From positions 61,993 through 125,992 of the forward strand of contig NZ_ACQT01000002.1 in NCBI RefSeq assembly GCF_000175235.1: DNA of 64,000 bases, in the 5' to 3' direction. Source of the DNA: Acidovorax delafieldii 2AN (lineage in GTDB: Bacteria; Pseudomonadota; Gammaproteobacteria; Burkholderiales; Burkholderiaceae_C). Positions 24,703 through 33,665 of this stretch are shown here, in pieces (position 1 is the first letter of the stretch; each line of letters begins with the position of its first letter). Made by a program: the position numbers and the translations under genes. The notes beneath the pieces are model-generated. The model was not told where the DNA came from, did no database searches, and was given only the letters and a program-made list of their open reading frames with translations.

Positions 24703-26295
24703 ATGCCCGAACTTTCCCACTCCCGCTCTGTATCCGCTACCACCGTCCGTGCGTGGCTTAACGATGGCTTCGAAATCGCACTGCTGGATGTGCGCGAAGC
24801 AGGCCAGTTCGGCGAAGGCCATCCTTTTTTTGCCATTCCGGCAGCCTATAGCAGGTTGGAGTTTGACGTGCCCCTGCTAGTACCCATCCATGAGACACGT
24901 ACCGTGCTGGTCGATGCAGGCGATGGAGTGGCCGAACGCGCCGCAGCGCGCTTGGCGCATCTGGGCTACACCCAGGTGCATGTCTTGCAAGGCGGAGCCC
25001 CGGCGTGGACGGCGGCTGGTTACGTGCTATTCAAAGGGGTGAATTTGCCCTCCAAGACGTTTGGCGAGTTGGTGGAGCATGCGTTTGAAACGCCTCACCT
25101 GTCCGCGCAGGAATTGCAGCGCCGTCAACTGGCAGGTGAGCCCTTGGTGCTGCTGGATGGGCGCACCTTCGCCGAGCACCAAAAAATGACCATTCCCGGC
25201 GCGACCTCCGTTCCCAACGGGGAACTGGCCTTGCGCTGGCATGCACTGGCGCCGGACCCGCAAACCCCCATCGTCATCCACTGCGCCGGGCGAACGCGCA
25301 GCATCATTGGTGCACAGATCCTGCGCAGCCTGGGAGTGCCGAACCCTGTAATTGCCCTGGAGAATGGCACCCAGGGCTGGGCACTGGCGGGAATGGCACT
25401 GGACCACGGCAGCACGCGCCGCGATGCCACCCCTGTCCACGCCCGCCCGCAAGACCAGGCCGCCGCAGCTCGTGTTGCCGCAGAAGCAGGGGTACCCCTG
25501 CTCAGCAGCGCGCAAGCCCAGGCCTGGATTGACGACCGCACCCGCACCACCTACGTACTGGATGTGCGCAGCGCCGGGGAATTTGCCACGGCCACCCTGG
25601 CTGGCGCCCGCCACGCTCCCGGCGGCCAACTGCTGCAGGCCACCGACCAGACGATTGGGGTGCGCCATAGCCGCGTGCTCCTGCTGGACAACGAGGCAGT
25701 GCGTGCACCCGTGGTGGCCGCATGGCTCTGGCGGCTCGGCTACGAGACAGCGACAGTGGAAGGTGGTGTCCACGCCCCGCTGGACCTGCGCAAGAACGAC
25801 AACCCAAAGGTCCTTATCCCCGATGCCCCCCCCATCACACACACAGACCTGAAAGCCTGGACCACCCAGCATCAGCCCCTGCTGGTGGACATACAGCCCT
25901 CGCAGTCGTACCGCAAGCAGCACGCAGCAGGAGCGATCTGGTCGGTGCGTCCGCGCGTTGCCGCGGACGTGCAGGCAAACGCCGGCCCCGGCCAGCCCGT
26001 CCTCGTATTGGCACCCGACGCCACCACGGCAGCACTGGCCCTTCAGGAACTGGATGCTGGCACCGCACAGTGGGCGCTGGCCGCAGACTGGCTCGCCGCA
26101 GGCCTGCCCGTAGAAGCGACGCCGAATCTGCCAGACGACGCATCCGCCATTGACTACCTGTTCTTCGTGCACGACCGACACGACGGCAACCTGGATGCCG
26201 CCCGTCGTTACCTGGAATGGGAAACCGGGCTGATTGCACAGTGCCAGCCGGACGAACTGGCCGCGTTCCGGCTGCCTGCTTGCGCAACCAACTGA
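24703..26295 (+). CDS. Multidomain rhodanese protein (four rhodanese repeats)
   Basis: 530 residues forming four rhodanese-like modules (about 10-110, 130-235, 265-365, 375-480) and a short tail ending in a DAARRYLEWETGLIAQ helix. Only module 2 has the active-site Cys loop (VIHCAGRTRS, Cys194); the others have no Cys at that position. Sulfurtransferases move sulfane sulfur between thiols via a Cys persulfide; inactive modules often bind partners. There is no signal peptide. ATG 24703 is used because homology begins there. It lies 124 bp before the transporter operon and shares its architecture with the fusion at 37322. Confidence 0.85.
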   Translation: MPELSHSRSVSATTVRAWLNDGFEIALLDVREAGQFGEGHPFFAIPAAYSRLEFDVPLLVPIHETRTVLVDAGDGVAERAAARLAHLGYTQVHVLQGGAPAWTAAGYVLFKGVNLPSKTFGELVEHAFETPHLSAQELQRRQLAGEPLVLLDGRTFAEHQKMTIPGATSVPNGELALRWHALAPDPQTPIVIHCAGRTRSIIGAQILRSLGVPNPVIALENGTQGWALAGMALDHGSTRRDATPVHARPQDQAAAARVAAEAGVPLLSSAQAQAWIDDRTRTTYVLDVRSAGEFATATLAGARHAPGGQLLQATDQTIGVRHSRVLLLDNEAVRAPVVAAWLWRLGYETATVEGGVHAPLDLRKNDNPKVLIPDAPPITHTDLKAWTTQHQPLLVDIQPSQSYRKQHAAGAIWSVRPRVAADVQANAGPGQPVLVLAPDATTAALALQELDAGTAQWALAADWLAAGLPVEATPNLPDDASAIDYLFFVHDRHDGNLDAARRYLEWETGLIAQCQPDELAAFRLPACATN

Positions 26296-26419
26296 CGCTG
26301 GCTGAGGCTTCACGCGCAAACCGCATATCGATCCTCGAAAACATTGGTTGTTGCAGATCGAGGGGCAGGCCGAAGATTCAGCTTCTTTCTGATTTTTTTG
26401 TCTGATTCCAGCTCTTTTT

Positions 26420-27256
26420 ATGCGCACCAAAATCTCTGCTTTCGAACGCACCCTTGCAGCCGGTGCCCTGCTTGCCCTGGCCACAGGGTGGGCCCACGCC
26501 GACGCCACCCTCGACAAGATCAAGCAGCGCGGCAAAGTCACGATCGGGGTGCTGGTCAACGGCGGCCCGTTTGGCTCGATCGACCCGGCCAATCAACAGC
26601 TGGTGGGCTGGAACCCTGAGCTGGCACGCGCCGTGGCCAAGGGGCTGGGCGCGGAAGCGGAACTGGTGCAGGTGCAAACCGCCACACGCGTGCAATTCCT
26701 GCAGGCAGGCAAGGTGGATCTGCTCATCGCGTCGATGGAACTCAATCCCGACCGCGCCGAGACCCTGGGCTATGCCCCCACACCGTTTTACCGGGTGGGC
26801 GGCACTGCAGCCGTGCGCAAGGACAGCGGTATCTCCAAGTGGGATGACCTGCGCGGCAAGCCCGTCTGCATCTCGCAAGGCAGCAGCTTTGCCAAGCCGC
26901 TGGCCAATGACTACGGCGCGCAGGTCCAGGGCTTCAAGAGCTCCTCGGATTCGCTGCTGGCCCTGAAGGGCGGCACCTGCGTGGCGGCCGTGCACGACAG
27001 CACGCTGATCCACCCACTGCTGCGCAGCAACCCGGAGTGGAGCCAGTACAGCGCCCCCATCGCCACCGAAATCCTGCCTGCGCCATCCGTGGTCTGGACC
27101 CGTAAGGGCGAGGCCGACACCATCGCCGCCGTGGACAAAGTGGTGCAGGACTGGCACCGCACGGGCTGGCTGATTGCGACCGAGAAGCGCGTGGGCATTG
27201 AGCCGCCAAACCCACTGCTACCTGAACTGCAAGCCAAGTTCAAGGCAGCGCGCTAA
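26420..27256 (+). CDS. Polar-amino-acid ABC transporter substrate-binding protein 1
   Basis: 278 residues: signal peptide cleaved near GWAHA-DATLD, then a class-3 (SBP_bac_3) binding fold, with DATLDKIKQRGKVTIGVLVN, TATRVQFLQAGKVDLLIASM and KDSGISKWDDLRGKPVCISQ. It has a conserved Cys pair (VCISQ and GGTCVAA). It is the first of three paralogues in the operon and has close similarity to the next two. It is periplasmic and probably delivers a sulfur-containing or acidic amino acid to the permeases at 32913-34476. Confidence 0.88.
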   Translation: MRTKISAFERTLAAGALLALATGWAHADATLDKIKQRGKVTIGVLVNGGPFGSIDPANQQLVGWNPELARAVAKGLGAEAELVQVQTATRVQFLQAGKVDLLIASMELNPDRAETLGYAPTPFYRVGGTAAVRKDSGISKWDDLRGKPVCISQGSSFAKPLANDYGAQVQGFKSSSDSLLALKGGTCVAAVHDSTLIHPLLRSNPEWSQYSAPIATEILPAPSVVWTRKGEADTIAAVDKVVQDWHRTGWLIATEKRVGIEPPNPLLPELQAKFKAAR

Positions 27257-27346
27257 CCCGGCCAGAGCGCTCCCACCCCAGCCCCCGGCCCATCCATCAG
27301 CCTCCTCTTGCGGGGCTGACTGGACGCTTTCCGAACGGATTTCAGA

Positions 27347-28246
27347 ATGACACGACTCCTCGCCCCCCTCACCGCTGCGCTGGCCCTGGTCTTGAGCGCC
27401 TCCAGCGCCCATGCCGACGCCACGCTCGACAAGATCAGGCAACGCGGCAAGCTCTCCGTCGGCATCGACGGCGCCAGCCCTCCTTTTGGCAAGCTGGACC
27501 CCGCCACCGGCAAGACGGGGGGTTACCAGACCGAACTGGCCGCAGACATCGCCAAGCGCCTGGGCGTGCAACTGGAGACCGTGCCTGTCACGGCCAACAC
27601 CCGCGTGCAGTTCCTGCAAAGCGGCAAGGTGGACTTGCTGATCGCCAACATCCAATGGACACGGGAGCGCAGCGAAATTCTGTCCTTCGCGCCCACCCCC
27701 TATGACCTGATCGGCGGCGCAGCCCTGGTGGCAAAAGCCAGTGGCATCACCAGATGGGAAGACCTGCGCGGCAAGGTGGCCTGCGTTTCGCAGGGCAGCA
27801 ACTACGCCAAACCACTGGCCGAGGCCCATGGTGCTGTCGTCAAAGGACTGCGCGGCATCCCGGAGTCACTGCTGGCGCTCAAGGGCGGCACCTGCGCTGC
27901 CTCCGTTCATATCCAGCCTGCACTGTACGAGACGCTGAATGGCCCGAATGGCGGTGAATGGAAAGACTTCGCCTTGGTGGGATCGCGCGACCAGTTGATC
28001 CCATCGCCTACGGTGGTATGGACGCGCCGTGGCGAAGCCGACACTCAGGCTTTTGTAGACAAAGCCATCCAGGATTGGCACCGCTCCGGTCTGCTTTTGA
28101 AGCTGGCACGCGAAAACGGCGTACCAGACACCTGGATCGCCGAACGCCATCAGCGTGCACTCAAGGGCCAGTTTGATCGCGCGCCCTTCGACTTCGCCGT
28201 GTACACCGAAGCCCAGGCCGCATCCGCAGAGGCCAAGAAGCCATGA
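27347..28246 (+). CDS. Polar-amino-acid ABC transporter substrate-binding protein 2
   Basis: 299 residues, with signal peptide (LAPLTAALALVLSASSAHA) and SBP_bac_3 fold sharing blocks with paralogue 1 (DATLDKIRQRGKLSVGIDGA, NTRVQFLQSGKVDLLIANIQ, VACVSQGSNYAKPLAEAHGA). It has a ~20-residue C-terminal extension (FDFAVYTEAQAASAEAKKP) absent from the others. It overlaps paralogue 3 by 4 nt. Confidence 0.88.
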   Translation: MTRLLAPLTAALALVLSASSAHADATLDKIRQRGKLSVGIDGASPPFGKLDPATGKTGGYQTELAADIAKRLGVQLETVPVTANTRVQFLQSGKVDLLIANIQWTRERSEILSFAPTPYDLIGGAALVAKASGITRWEDLRGKVACVSQGSNYAKPLAEAHGAVVKGLRGIPESLLALKGGTCAASVHIQPALYETLNGPNGGEWKDFALVGSRDQLIPSPTVVWTRRGEADTQAFVDKAIQDWHRSGLLLKLARENGVPDTWIAERHQRALKGQFDRAPFDFAVYTEAQAASAEAKKP

Positions 28247-29079
28247 CCACCCCCACCGCGCTTCGTCGCGTTGGCGCCGGCCTGGGATTGCTGTGCGCCA
28301 TCACGGCCCCTGCCGCACATGCCGATGCCACGCTCGACAAGATCAAGCAGCGCGGCAAGCTGGTGGTCGGCGTGATCCTCTCCGGCCCGCCTTTCGGCAC
28401 CATCGACCCCGCCACGCAGAGGCACGTTGGCTACAACGTGCTGCTGGCCGAGGGCGTGGCCAAAGGCCTGGGGGTAACGGTAGAAACCGTGCAGGTGCAG
28501 CCCTCCAACCGCGTGCAATTCCTGCAGCAAGGCAAGGTGGACATCCTCGTCGCCAACATGCAGTGGACGCAGGAGCGCAGCGAGATCCTGAGCTTCGTTC
28601 CCACCCCTTTTGAGGAAGTGGGCGGAGCCGCCATTGCCAAAAAGGGCACCGGCATCAAGGCCTGGGATGACCTGCGTGGCGAGCCCGTGTGCGTATCCCA
28701 GGGCAGCAACTTCACCAAGCCGCTGGCAGACCAGCACGGTGCACACATCAAGGCGTTCCGGGGCCAGCCGGAGTCACTGCTGGCACTGCGCGGCGGCAAC
28801 TGCACCGCAGCCGTGCATGTGAGCCCGACATTGCGCGAGTTGGTCGTAGAAAACCCGGACTGGAAAGACTACGAGATCGTATCTCCCAGCGATCTGATTC
28901 CTTCCCCCTCAGTCATCTGGCTGCGCAAGGGCGAGAACGATACCCAGGCCGCCATCGACCGCGTGGTGCAGGACTGGCACCGCACCGGGTGGCTCATCCA
29001 GGTGGAAAAAACCCACGGGATGAACCCCACGCCGCTGCTGTACCAATTGCACGAGAAGTTCAAGAAGGCACCCGTATGA
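28243..29079 (+). CDS. Polar-amino-acid ABC transporter substrate-binding protein 3
   Basis: 278 residues with signal peptide (GAGLGLLCAITAPAAHA) and SBP_bac_3 blocks DATLDKIKQRGKLVVGVILS, SNRVQFLQQGKVDILVANMQ and EPVCVSQGSNFTKPLADQHG. It is translationally coupled at both ends (4-nt overlaps at 28243 and 29076). Three similar binding proteins with a single permease/ATPase set suggests either different ligands for one transporter or a dosage effect. Confidence 0.88.
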   Translation: MTTPTALRRVGAGLGLLCAITAPAAHADATLDKIKQRGKLVVGVILSGPPFGTIDPATQRHVGYNVLLAEGVAKGLGVTVETVQVQPSNRVQFLQQGKVDILVANMQWTQERSEILSFVPTPFEEVGGAAIAKKGTGIKAWDDLRGEPVCVSQGSNFTKPLADQHGAHIKAFRGQPESLLALRGGNCTAAVHVSPTLRELVVENPDWKDYEIVSPSDLIPSPSVIWLRKGENDTQAAIDRVVQDWHRTGWLIQVEKTHGMNPTPLLYQLHEKFKKAPV

Positions 29080-30206
29080 GCGCCGTGGAATCCCGATTCA
29101 CTGCCGAGAGCCTGCGGGCCCAGACGGCCGCCATCCTGCAAGCCTGGGGTATGCCGGAAACTACAGCCCATACCACGGCCGCGCTGATGGTGGAAACCGA
29201 CCTTCTGGGCGTGGAATCGCATGGCATCTCCATGTTGGCGCAGTACGAGGCCATGCGTGACGGCGGGCGCCTGCATCTGGCGGCAAGCCCCCGCGTACTG
29301 CGCGACGGCCCGGCCACCGCACTGCTGGATGGCGATGCCGGCCTGGGGCATGCCGTGTCCGCCCAGGCCATGCAGCTGGCAGTAGACAAGGCCCGTGCCC
29401 TTGGCATCGCACTGGTGGGCGTTCGCAACTCGCACCACTTCGGCGCGGCGGGCGTGTATGCCCGCATTGCGCAGCGACAAGGCCTGATCGGCCTGGTCAC
29501 CAGCTCGGCCCAAGGCATTCTGCTGGTACCCACGCGGGCGGCCGAGCCGGTGCTGGGAACCAACCCTATCGCCTTTGCCGCTCCGGTGTCCCAGGGTTCA
29601 CACAACAACGCCTTCGTCCTCGACATGGCCACCACCACCGCTGCCGCCAACCGGGTGAAAGTCAAGGCACTGCGCAGTGAGCCCGTGCCTTCAGGCTGGG
29701 TGGTTGATGGGCAAAGCCAGCCGGTCACCGAGCCCGAGGCTGCCCGCGCCCAAGTGTTCGATCAGCCAGATGGAGGGCTCACTCCCCTGGGTGGCAGCAG
29801 CGATGGCGGCAGTCACAAGGGCTATGGCCTGGCGCTGCTGGCGCAGGTGCTGGGCGGCACGCTGAACGGCGGGGCCTTTGCCCCGCTGTATCGTCAAAGC
29901 CACGGCCCCGGCGATCCTGCCAATGTGGGCCACAGCTTCATCGCCATTGATCCCCGTTTCTTCGGAGAGCCGGGAGCCTTTGAGCACGAGCTGGACGCGA
30001 TTCTGGACGTGCTGCACGCCACCCGCCCCGCCAATCCAGCCGAACCCGTGCTGGTGCGGGGCGATCCGGAGGCTGCGCAACACGCCGAGCGTGCGCGCCT
30101 GGGCATTCCGCTGCCCGCCCCTCTGCTGCGCCAGATCCGGGACATCACGGCACGCGCGGGCGTCGCCGACCTGCTGCAACCTGCCCATGAGGGAGCCCCT
30201 GCATGA
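29076..30206 (+). CDS. Malate/L-lactate dehydrogenase family (Ldh2) oxidoreductase
   Basis: 376 residues of the Ldh2/MDG1 fold, distinct from classic LDH. Visible blocks: LLGVESHGISMLAQYEAMRD (catalytic His region), GVRNSHHFGAAGVYARIAQR, AEPVLGTNPIAFAAPV and GGSHKGYGLALLAQVLGGTL. The family includes sulfolactate, ureidoglycolate and cyclic-imino-acid (Pip2C) reductases as well as malate enzymes, all using NAD(P). The start at 29076 overlaps the previous stop. In this operon it plausibly interconverts a 2-oxoacid (for instance a thio- or sulfo-pyruvate) and a 2-hydroxyacid. Confidence 0.87.
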   Translation: MSAVESRFTAESLRAQTAAILQAWGMPETTAHTTAALMVETDLLGVESHGISMLAQYEAMRDGGRLHLAASPRVLRDGPATALLDGDAGLGHAVSAQAMQLAVDKARALGIALVGVRNSHHFGAAGVYARIAQRQGLIGLVTSSAQGILLVPTRAAEPVLGTNPIAFAAPVSQGSHNNAFVLDMATTTAAANRVKVKALRSEPVPSGWVVDGQSQPVTEPEAARAQVFDQPDGGLTPLGGSSDGGSHKGYGLALLAQVLGGTLNGGAFAPLYRQSHGPGDPANVGHSFIAIDPRFFGEPGAFEHELDAILDVLHATRPANPAEPVLVRGDPEAAQHAERARLGIPLPAPLLRQIRDITARAGVADLLQPAHEGAPA

Positions 30207-31657
30207 GTGCCAGCCTGCTGAACCGACTGCGGGACACCGTGGGCGCCAGCCATGTGCTGACCGACACCGACGCCGAGGCCTACCTGACCGACCAGCACCG
30301 CCGCATCACCGGTCGCGCATTGGCGGTAGTGCGCCCCGCCAGCACCGAACAGGTGGCACAAGTCGTGCGCCTGTGCGTGAAGCACCGAACCCCTATCGTT
30401 CCGCAGGGGGGCAACACGGGCTTGATGGGCGCTGCAACACCGGACGGCAGTGGCCGCGCCATCGTGCTGTCGCTCACACGGCTGCAACGCATCCGTGCCA
30501 TCGATACCGACAACGACACGCTCACGGTGGAGGCTGGCGCGGTACTGGCCAAAGTACAGCAGGCGGCGCGAGAAGCCGGCAGGCTGTTCCCGTTGAGCCT
30601 GGGGTCAGAAGGCAGCTGCACCATTGGAGGAAATCTCTCGACCAACGCTGGCGGCACGCAGGTTCTGCGCTACGGCAACACGCGCGAGCTGGCGCTGGGC
30701 CTGGAGGTGGTCACCGCAGAAGGTGAAATATGGCATGGACTGCGCGGCCTGCGCAAAGACAACACCGGCTATGCACTGCGCGACCTGTACGTGGGCAGCG
30801 AAGGAACGCTGGGCATCATCACCGCCGCCACACTCAAGCTCTACCCACTGCCCCAGGCCCAGCACACCGCCTTGCTGGCCTTTGGCTGCATCCGTGACGC
30901 CGTGGCCTTTCTGAGCGCAGCACGCGCTGGCTTTGGCGCCAGCCTCACGGCCTTCGAGCTGATGTCGGGCACAGCCCTGGGCCTGATTGCCCGGCACGCC
31001 CCCGAGTACCCCATTCCACTGGCGCTGAATGCGCCGTGGTACGCACTGATTGAACTCTCGGACGCCGAGGGCGAAGCCCATGCGCGCGAGCGGTTCGAAG
31101 CCGTAGTCGGACAGGCTTTCGAGGATGGCCTGGTGCAGGACGCGGCCATTGCCGAGAGCCTGCAGCAAAGCCAGGCCCTGTGGCGCCTGCGGGACGAGGC
31201 CTTGGGCGAAGCACAAAAGCGCGATGGCAGCAATGTCAAGCACGATGTATCGGTCCCCATCTCTCGCATTCCTGATTTTCTGGTCGCCACTGCCGCAGCG
31301 CTGCAGGCACGCTTTCCTGGCGTGCGGCCCGTTGCCTTCGGCCACCTGGGCGACGGCAACCTGCACTACAACGTGTCCCCCCCCCTGGATGGCAGACCCG
31401 CCGACACCTTCGCCGTTGAAGATGCAATCCATGAGGTGGTGCACGACAGCGTGCACGCCCATGGCGGCTCCATCAGTGCCGAGCACGGCATTGGCCAAAC
31501 CAAGCGCGACGTACTGCCCCGCTACAAGAGCGCCGTCGAGCTGAACCTGATGCACCGGCTGAAAGCCGCGTTCGACCCGCTGGGCCTGCTCAACCCCGGC
31601 AAGGTGCTGGCACAACCTGCCTCCCATCCGCACACAGAAGAAAGCCCCGCACCATGA
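30203..31657 (+). CDS. FAD-linked 2-hydroxyacid dehydrogenase (GlcD/D2HGDH type)
   Basis: 484 residues. An N-terminal PCMH FAD-binding domain (PQGGNTGLMGAATPDGSGRA; GSEGSCTIGGNLSTNAGGTQ) and a C-terminal FAD-oxidase domain with the metal-binding FGHLGDGNLHYN and EHGIGQTKR motifs are both present. It oxidises a D-2-hydroxyacid to a 2-oxoacid with FAD and an electron carrier. It follows the Ldh2 gene by 4-nt overlap, so the two may act on opposite enantiomers of one hydroxyacid. Confidence 0.88.
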   Translation: MSASLLNRLRDTVGASHVLTDTDAEAYLTDQHRRITGRALAVVRPASTEQVAQVVRLCVKHRTPIVPQGGNTGLMGAATPDGSGRAIVLSLTRLQRIRAIDTDNDTLTVEAGAVLAKVQQAAREAGRLFPLSLGSEGSCTIGGNLSTNAGGTQVLRYGNTRELALGLEVVTAEGEIWHGLRGLRKDNTGYALRDLYVGSEGTLGIITAATLKLYPLPQAQHTALLAFGCIRDAVAFLSAARAGFGASLTAFELMSGTALGLIARHAPEYPIPLALNAPWYALIELSDAEGEAHARERFEAVVGQAFEDGLVQDAAIAESLQQSQALWRLRDEALGEAQKRDGSNVKHDVSVPISRIPDFLVATAAALQARFPGVRPVAFGHLGDGNLHYNVSPPLDGRPADTFAVEDAIHEVVHDSVHAHGGSISAEHGIGQTKRDVLPRYKSAVELNLMHRLKAAFDPLGLLNPGKVLAQPASHPHTEESPAP

Positions 31658-32916
31658 CCACCCCATTTCCCCTCTCGCAACGCGTGCAGCGCGTCAAGCT
31701 CTCGCCCAACGCGGCCGCCAGCGCGCGGGCGGCTGCCTTGGCCGCCCAGGGGCGCGATGTGATCAGCCTCACCACCGGAGAGCCCGACTTTGACACGCCC
31801 GAGCCCATCAAGCAGGCGGCAATCGCTGCCTTGAAGCGAGGCGAGACCAAGTACACACCCACGCAAGGCACTGCGGCATTGCGCACAGCAATCAGCGCCA
31901 AGTACGCCCGCGAGCATGCGCTGGACTACTCGCTCAGCCAGCTCGTCGTGAGCAACGGCGGCAAGCAGGTGATCTACAACGCACTGGCCGCCACGCTGAA
32001 TGCGGGTGATGAAGTCATCATTCCCGCCCCCTACTGGCCCTCATTCCCGGACATGGTGCTGGTGAACGACGGCACGCCCGTGATCGTGCCTTGCGATATC
32101 ACGGTGGGCTTCAAGCTGACCCCGCAGGCACTGGAGGCCGCCATCACCCCACGCACCCGCTGGCTGGTGCTGAACACGCCGGGCAATCCTTCTGCAGCGG
32201 TGTATGACGCCGCTGAGCTGGCGGCACTGGCCGCCGTGCTGCGCCGATACCCCCATGTGCTGGTGCTGCTCGATGAGCTGTACGAGCACATCTGGTTCAC
32301 ACCCGCAGCCCCTACCCACTGGCTGCATGTGGCACCCGACCTGAAAGAACGCACATTGCTGGTCAACGGTGCTTCCAAAACCTATGCCATGACCGGCTGG
32401 CGCATCGGCTGGGGCGCTGGTCCCGCAGCGCTGGTGCAAGCCATGGTGGTGATCCAGTCGCAGGCATCGTCCGGCCCCAATTCGATTGCGCAGGCGGCCG
32501 TCACGGCGGCGCTGGAATCACCGGACCAATCCTTCGTGGACGAAGCACGCATTGCCTATGCGCGCCGCGCACGGCTGGTCGAGCAGGCAATCCGTTCCGT
32601 GCCGGGCCTGTCCATGCTGCCTCCGGGTGGTTCGTTCTTCGCCTTCATTCACTGCGGCGCACTGATCGGCCAGCTACGGCCAGATGGCCGGGTGATCCAC
32701 TCCGACGCCGACCTGACCGAGTGGCTGCTGGAAGCTGAAGGGGTGGCAGCCGTGGATGGTGCGTCCTATGGCCTTTCTCCCTACTTTCGTATCTCTACGG
32801 CAGCCAGCGACGCCGCTCTGCAAGACGCCACCACCCGCATTGCCCGCGCCGTGGCAGCCTTGCGTCGACCACCCAAAGCCTGCGTACCAGCGGAACAAGC
32901 CGAGGCTGCAGGATGA
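31654..32916 (+). CDS. Class I/II PLP-dependent aminotransferase
   Basis: 420 residues, fold type I aspartate-aminotransferase family. PLP Lys242 lies in NGASKTYAMTGWRIGW; the NTPGNPSAAVYD loop and DELYEHIWF are present. It moves the amino group between an amino acid and a 2-oxoacid in the cytoplasm. In this operon it could deaminate the imported amino acid (cysteine sulfinate, cysteine or a thioether) to the corresponding 2-oxoacid. Coupled by 4-nt overlaps to both neighbours. Confidence 0.9.
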   Translation: MTTPFPLSQRVQRVKLSPNAAASARAAALAAQGRDVISLTTGEPDFDTPEPIKQAAIAALKRGETKYTPTQGTAALRTAISAKYAREHALDYSLSQLVVSNGGKQVIYNALAATLNAGDEVIIPAPYWPSFPDMVLVNDGTPVIVPCDITVGFKLTPQALEAAITPRTRWLVLNTPGNPSAAVYDAAELAALAAVLRRYPHVLVLLDELYEHIWFTPAAPTHWLHVAPDLKERTLLVNGASKTYAMTGWRIGWGAGPAALVQAMVVIQSQASSGPNSIAQAAVTAALESPDQSFVDEARIAYARRARLVEQAIRSVPGLSMLPPGGSFFAFIHCGALIGQLRPDGRVIHSDADLTEWLLEAEGVAAVDGASYGLSPYFRISTAASDAALQDATTRIARAVAALRRPPKACVPAEQAEAAG

Positions 32917-33665
32917 GCGATGCCACCCTTATTGCCCAGAGCGTGGAAGCCCTCAAAGGCATTGGACTGAACTACGCCTTCGTGCTTGATGCCGGAGAGC
33001 GCCAAGCCTTCGTTCGCGGCCTGGGCGTCACCGTGCAACTGGCACTGCTCACCATACCCGGCAGCCTCCTGGCAGGCGTGGCGCTGGCCTCGCTCCTGAC
33101 ATCCGGTCGTGCGTGGCTGGCCCGCCCGGCGCGTGCGTTGGTCGAAGTGACGCGCAACACCCCCACGCTGGTGCAGCTGTATTGCGCTTTTCTCGTGCTC
33201 AACATGCTCATCACTCAGCAGCTGCGCGATTGGGGCGCGGGCAACAACCCGCTCACTCCCTTTGTGTGGGTGGTGGTGGTGGTATCGCTGCACAAGGGCG
33301 TTTTCCATGCAGAAGCTTTGCGCGCAGGCATCGAGGCGGTGCCCGCCACCACGCTGGAGGCCGCTCGCTCGCTCGGCTTTTCGCAGCGCCAGTTGCTGAC
33401 CCGCGTGCAGTTGCCTCTGGCCGTGCGCTTTGCCTTGCCATCGTTGGTGAACAACCTGGTGGATCTGGTGAAGATGACCGCCGTGGCATCTGCCATCGCG
33501 GTGGGCGACGTGACGTACGAGTCCATCATGATCTGGTCGCAACGCGACAACGTGCTGGAGCTGCTGCTGCTGATCCTGCTCTGGTTCGGCCTGCTGACCT
33601 GGCTCGTAAGCCTGGCAGGCCGCTGGCTGGAACACCATTTGAGGATGCCCGGCTATGGCCAATGA
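32913..33665 (+). CDS. Amino-acid ABC transporter permease 1 (HisM/GlnP type)
   Basis: 250 residues with about five membrane helices and the polar-amino-acid permease EAA loop (HAEALRAGIEAVPATTLEAA, RSLGFSQRQLLTRVQLP) that contacts the ATPase. The N-terminal segment FVRGLGVTVQLALLTIPGSL is typical of the HEQRO subfamily. It overlaps permease 2 by 11 nt. Confidence 0.9.
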   Translation: MSDATLIAQSVEALKGIGLNYAFVLDAGERQAFVRGLGVTVQLALLTIPGSLLAGVALASLLTSGRAWLARPARALVEVTRNTPTLVQLYCAFLVLNMLITQQLRDWGAGNNPLTPFVWVVVVVSLHKGVFHAEALRAGIEAVPATTLEAARSLGFSQRQLLTRVQLPLAVRFALPSLVNNLVDLVKMTAVASAIAVGDVTYESIMIWSQRDNVLELLLLILLWFGLLTWLVSLAGRWLEHHLRMPGYGQ

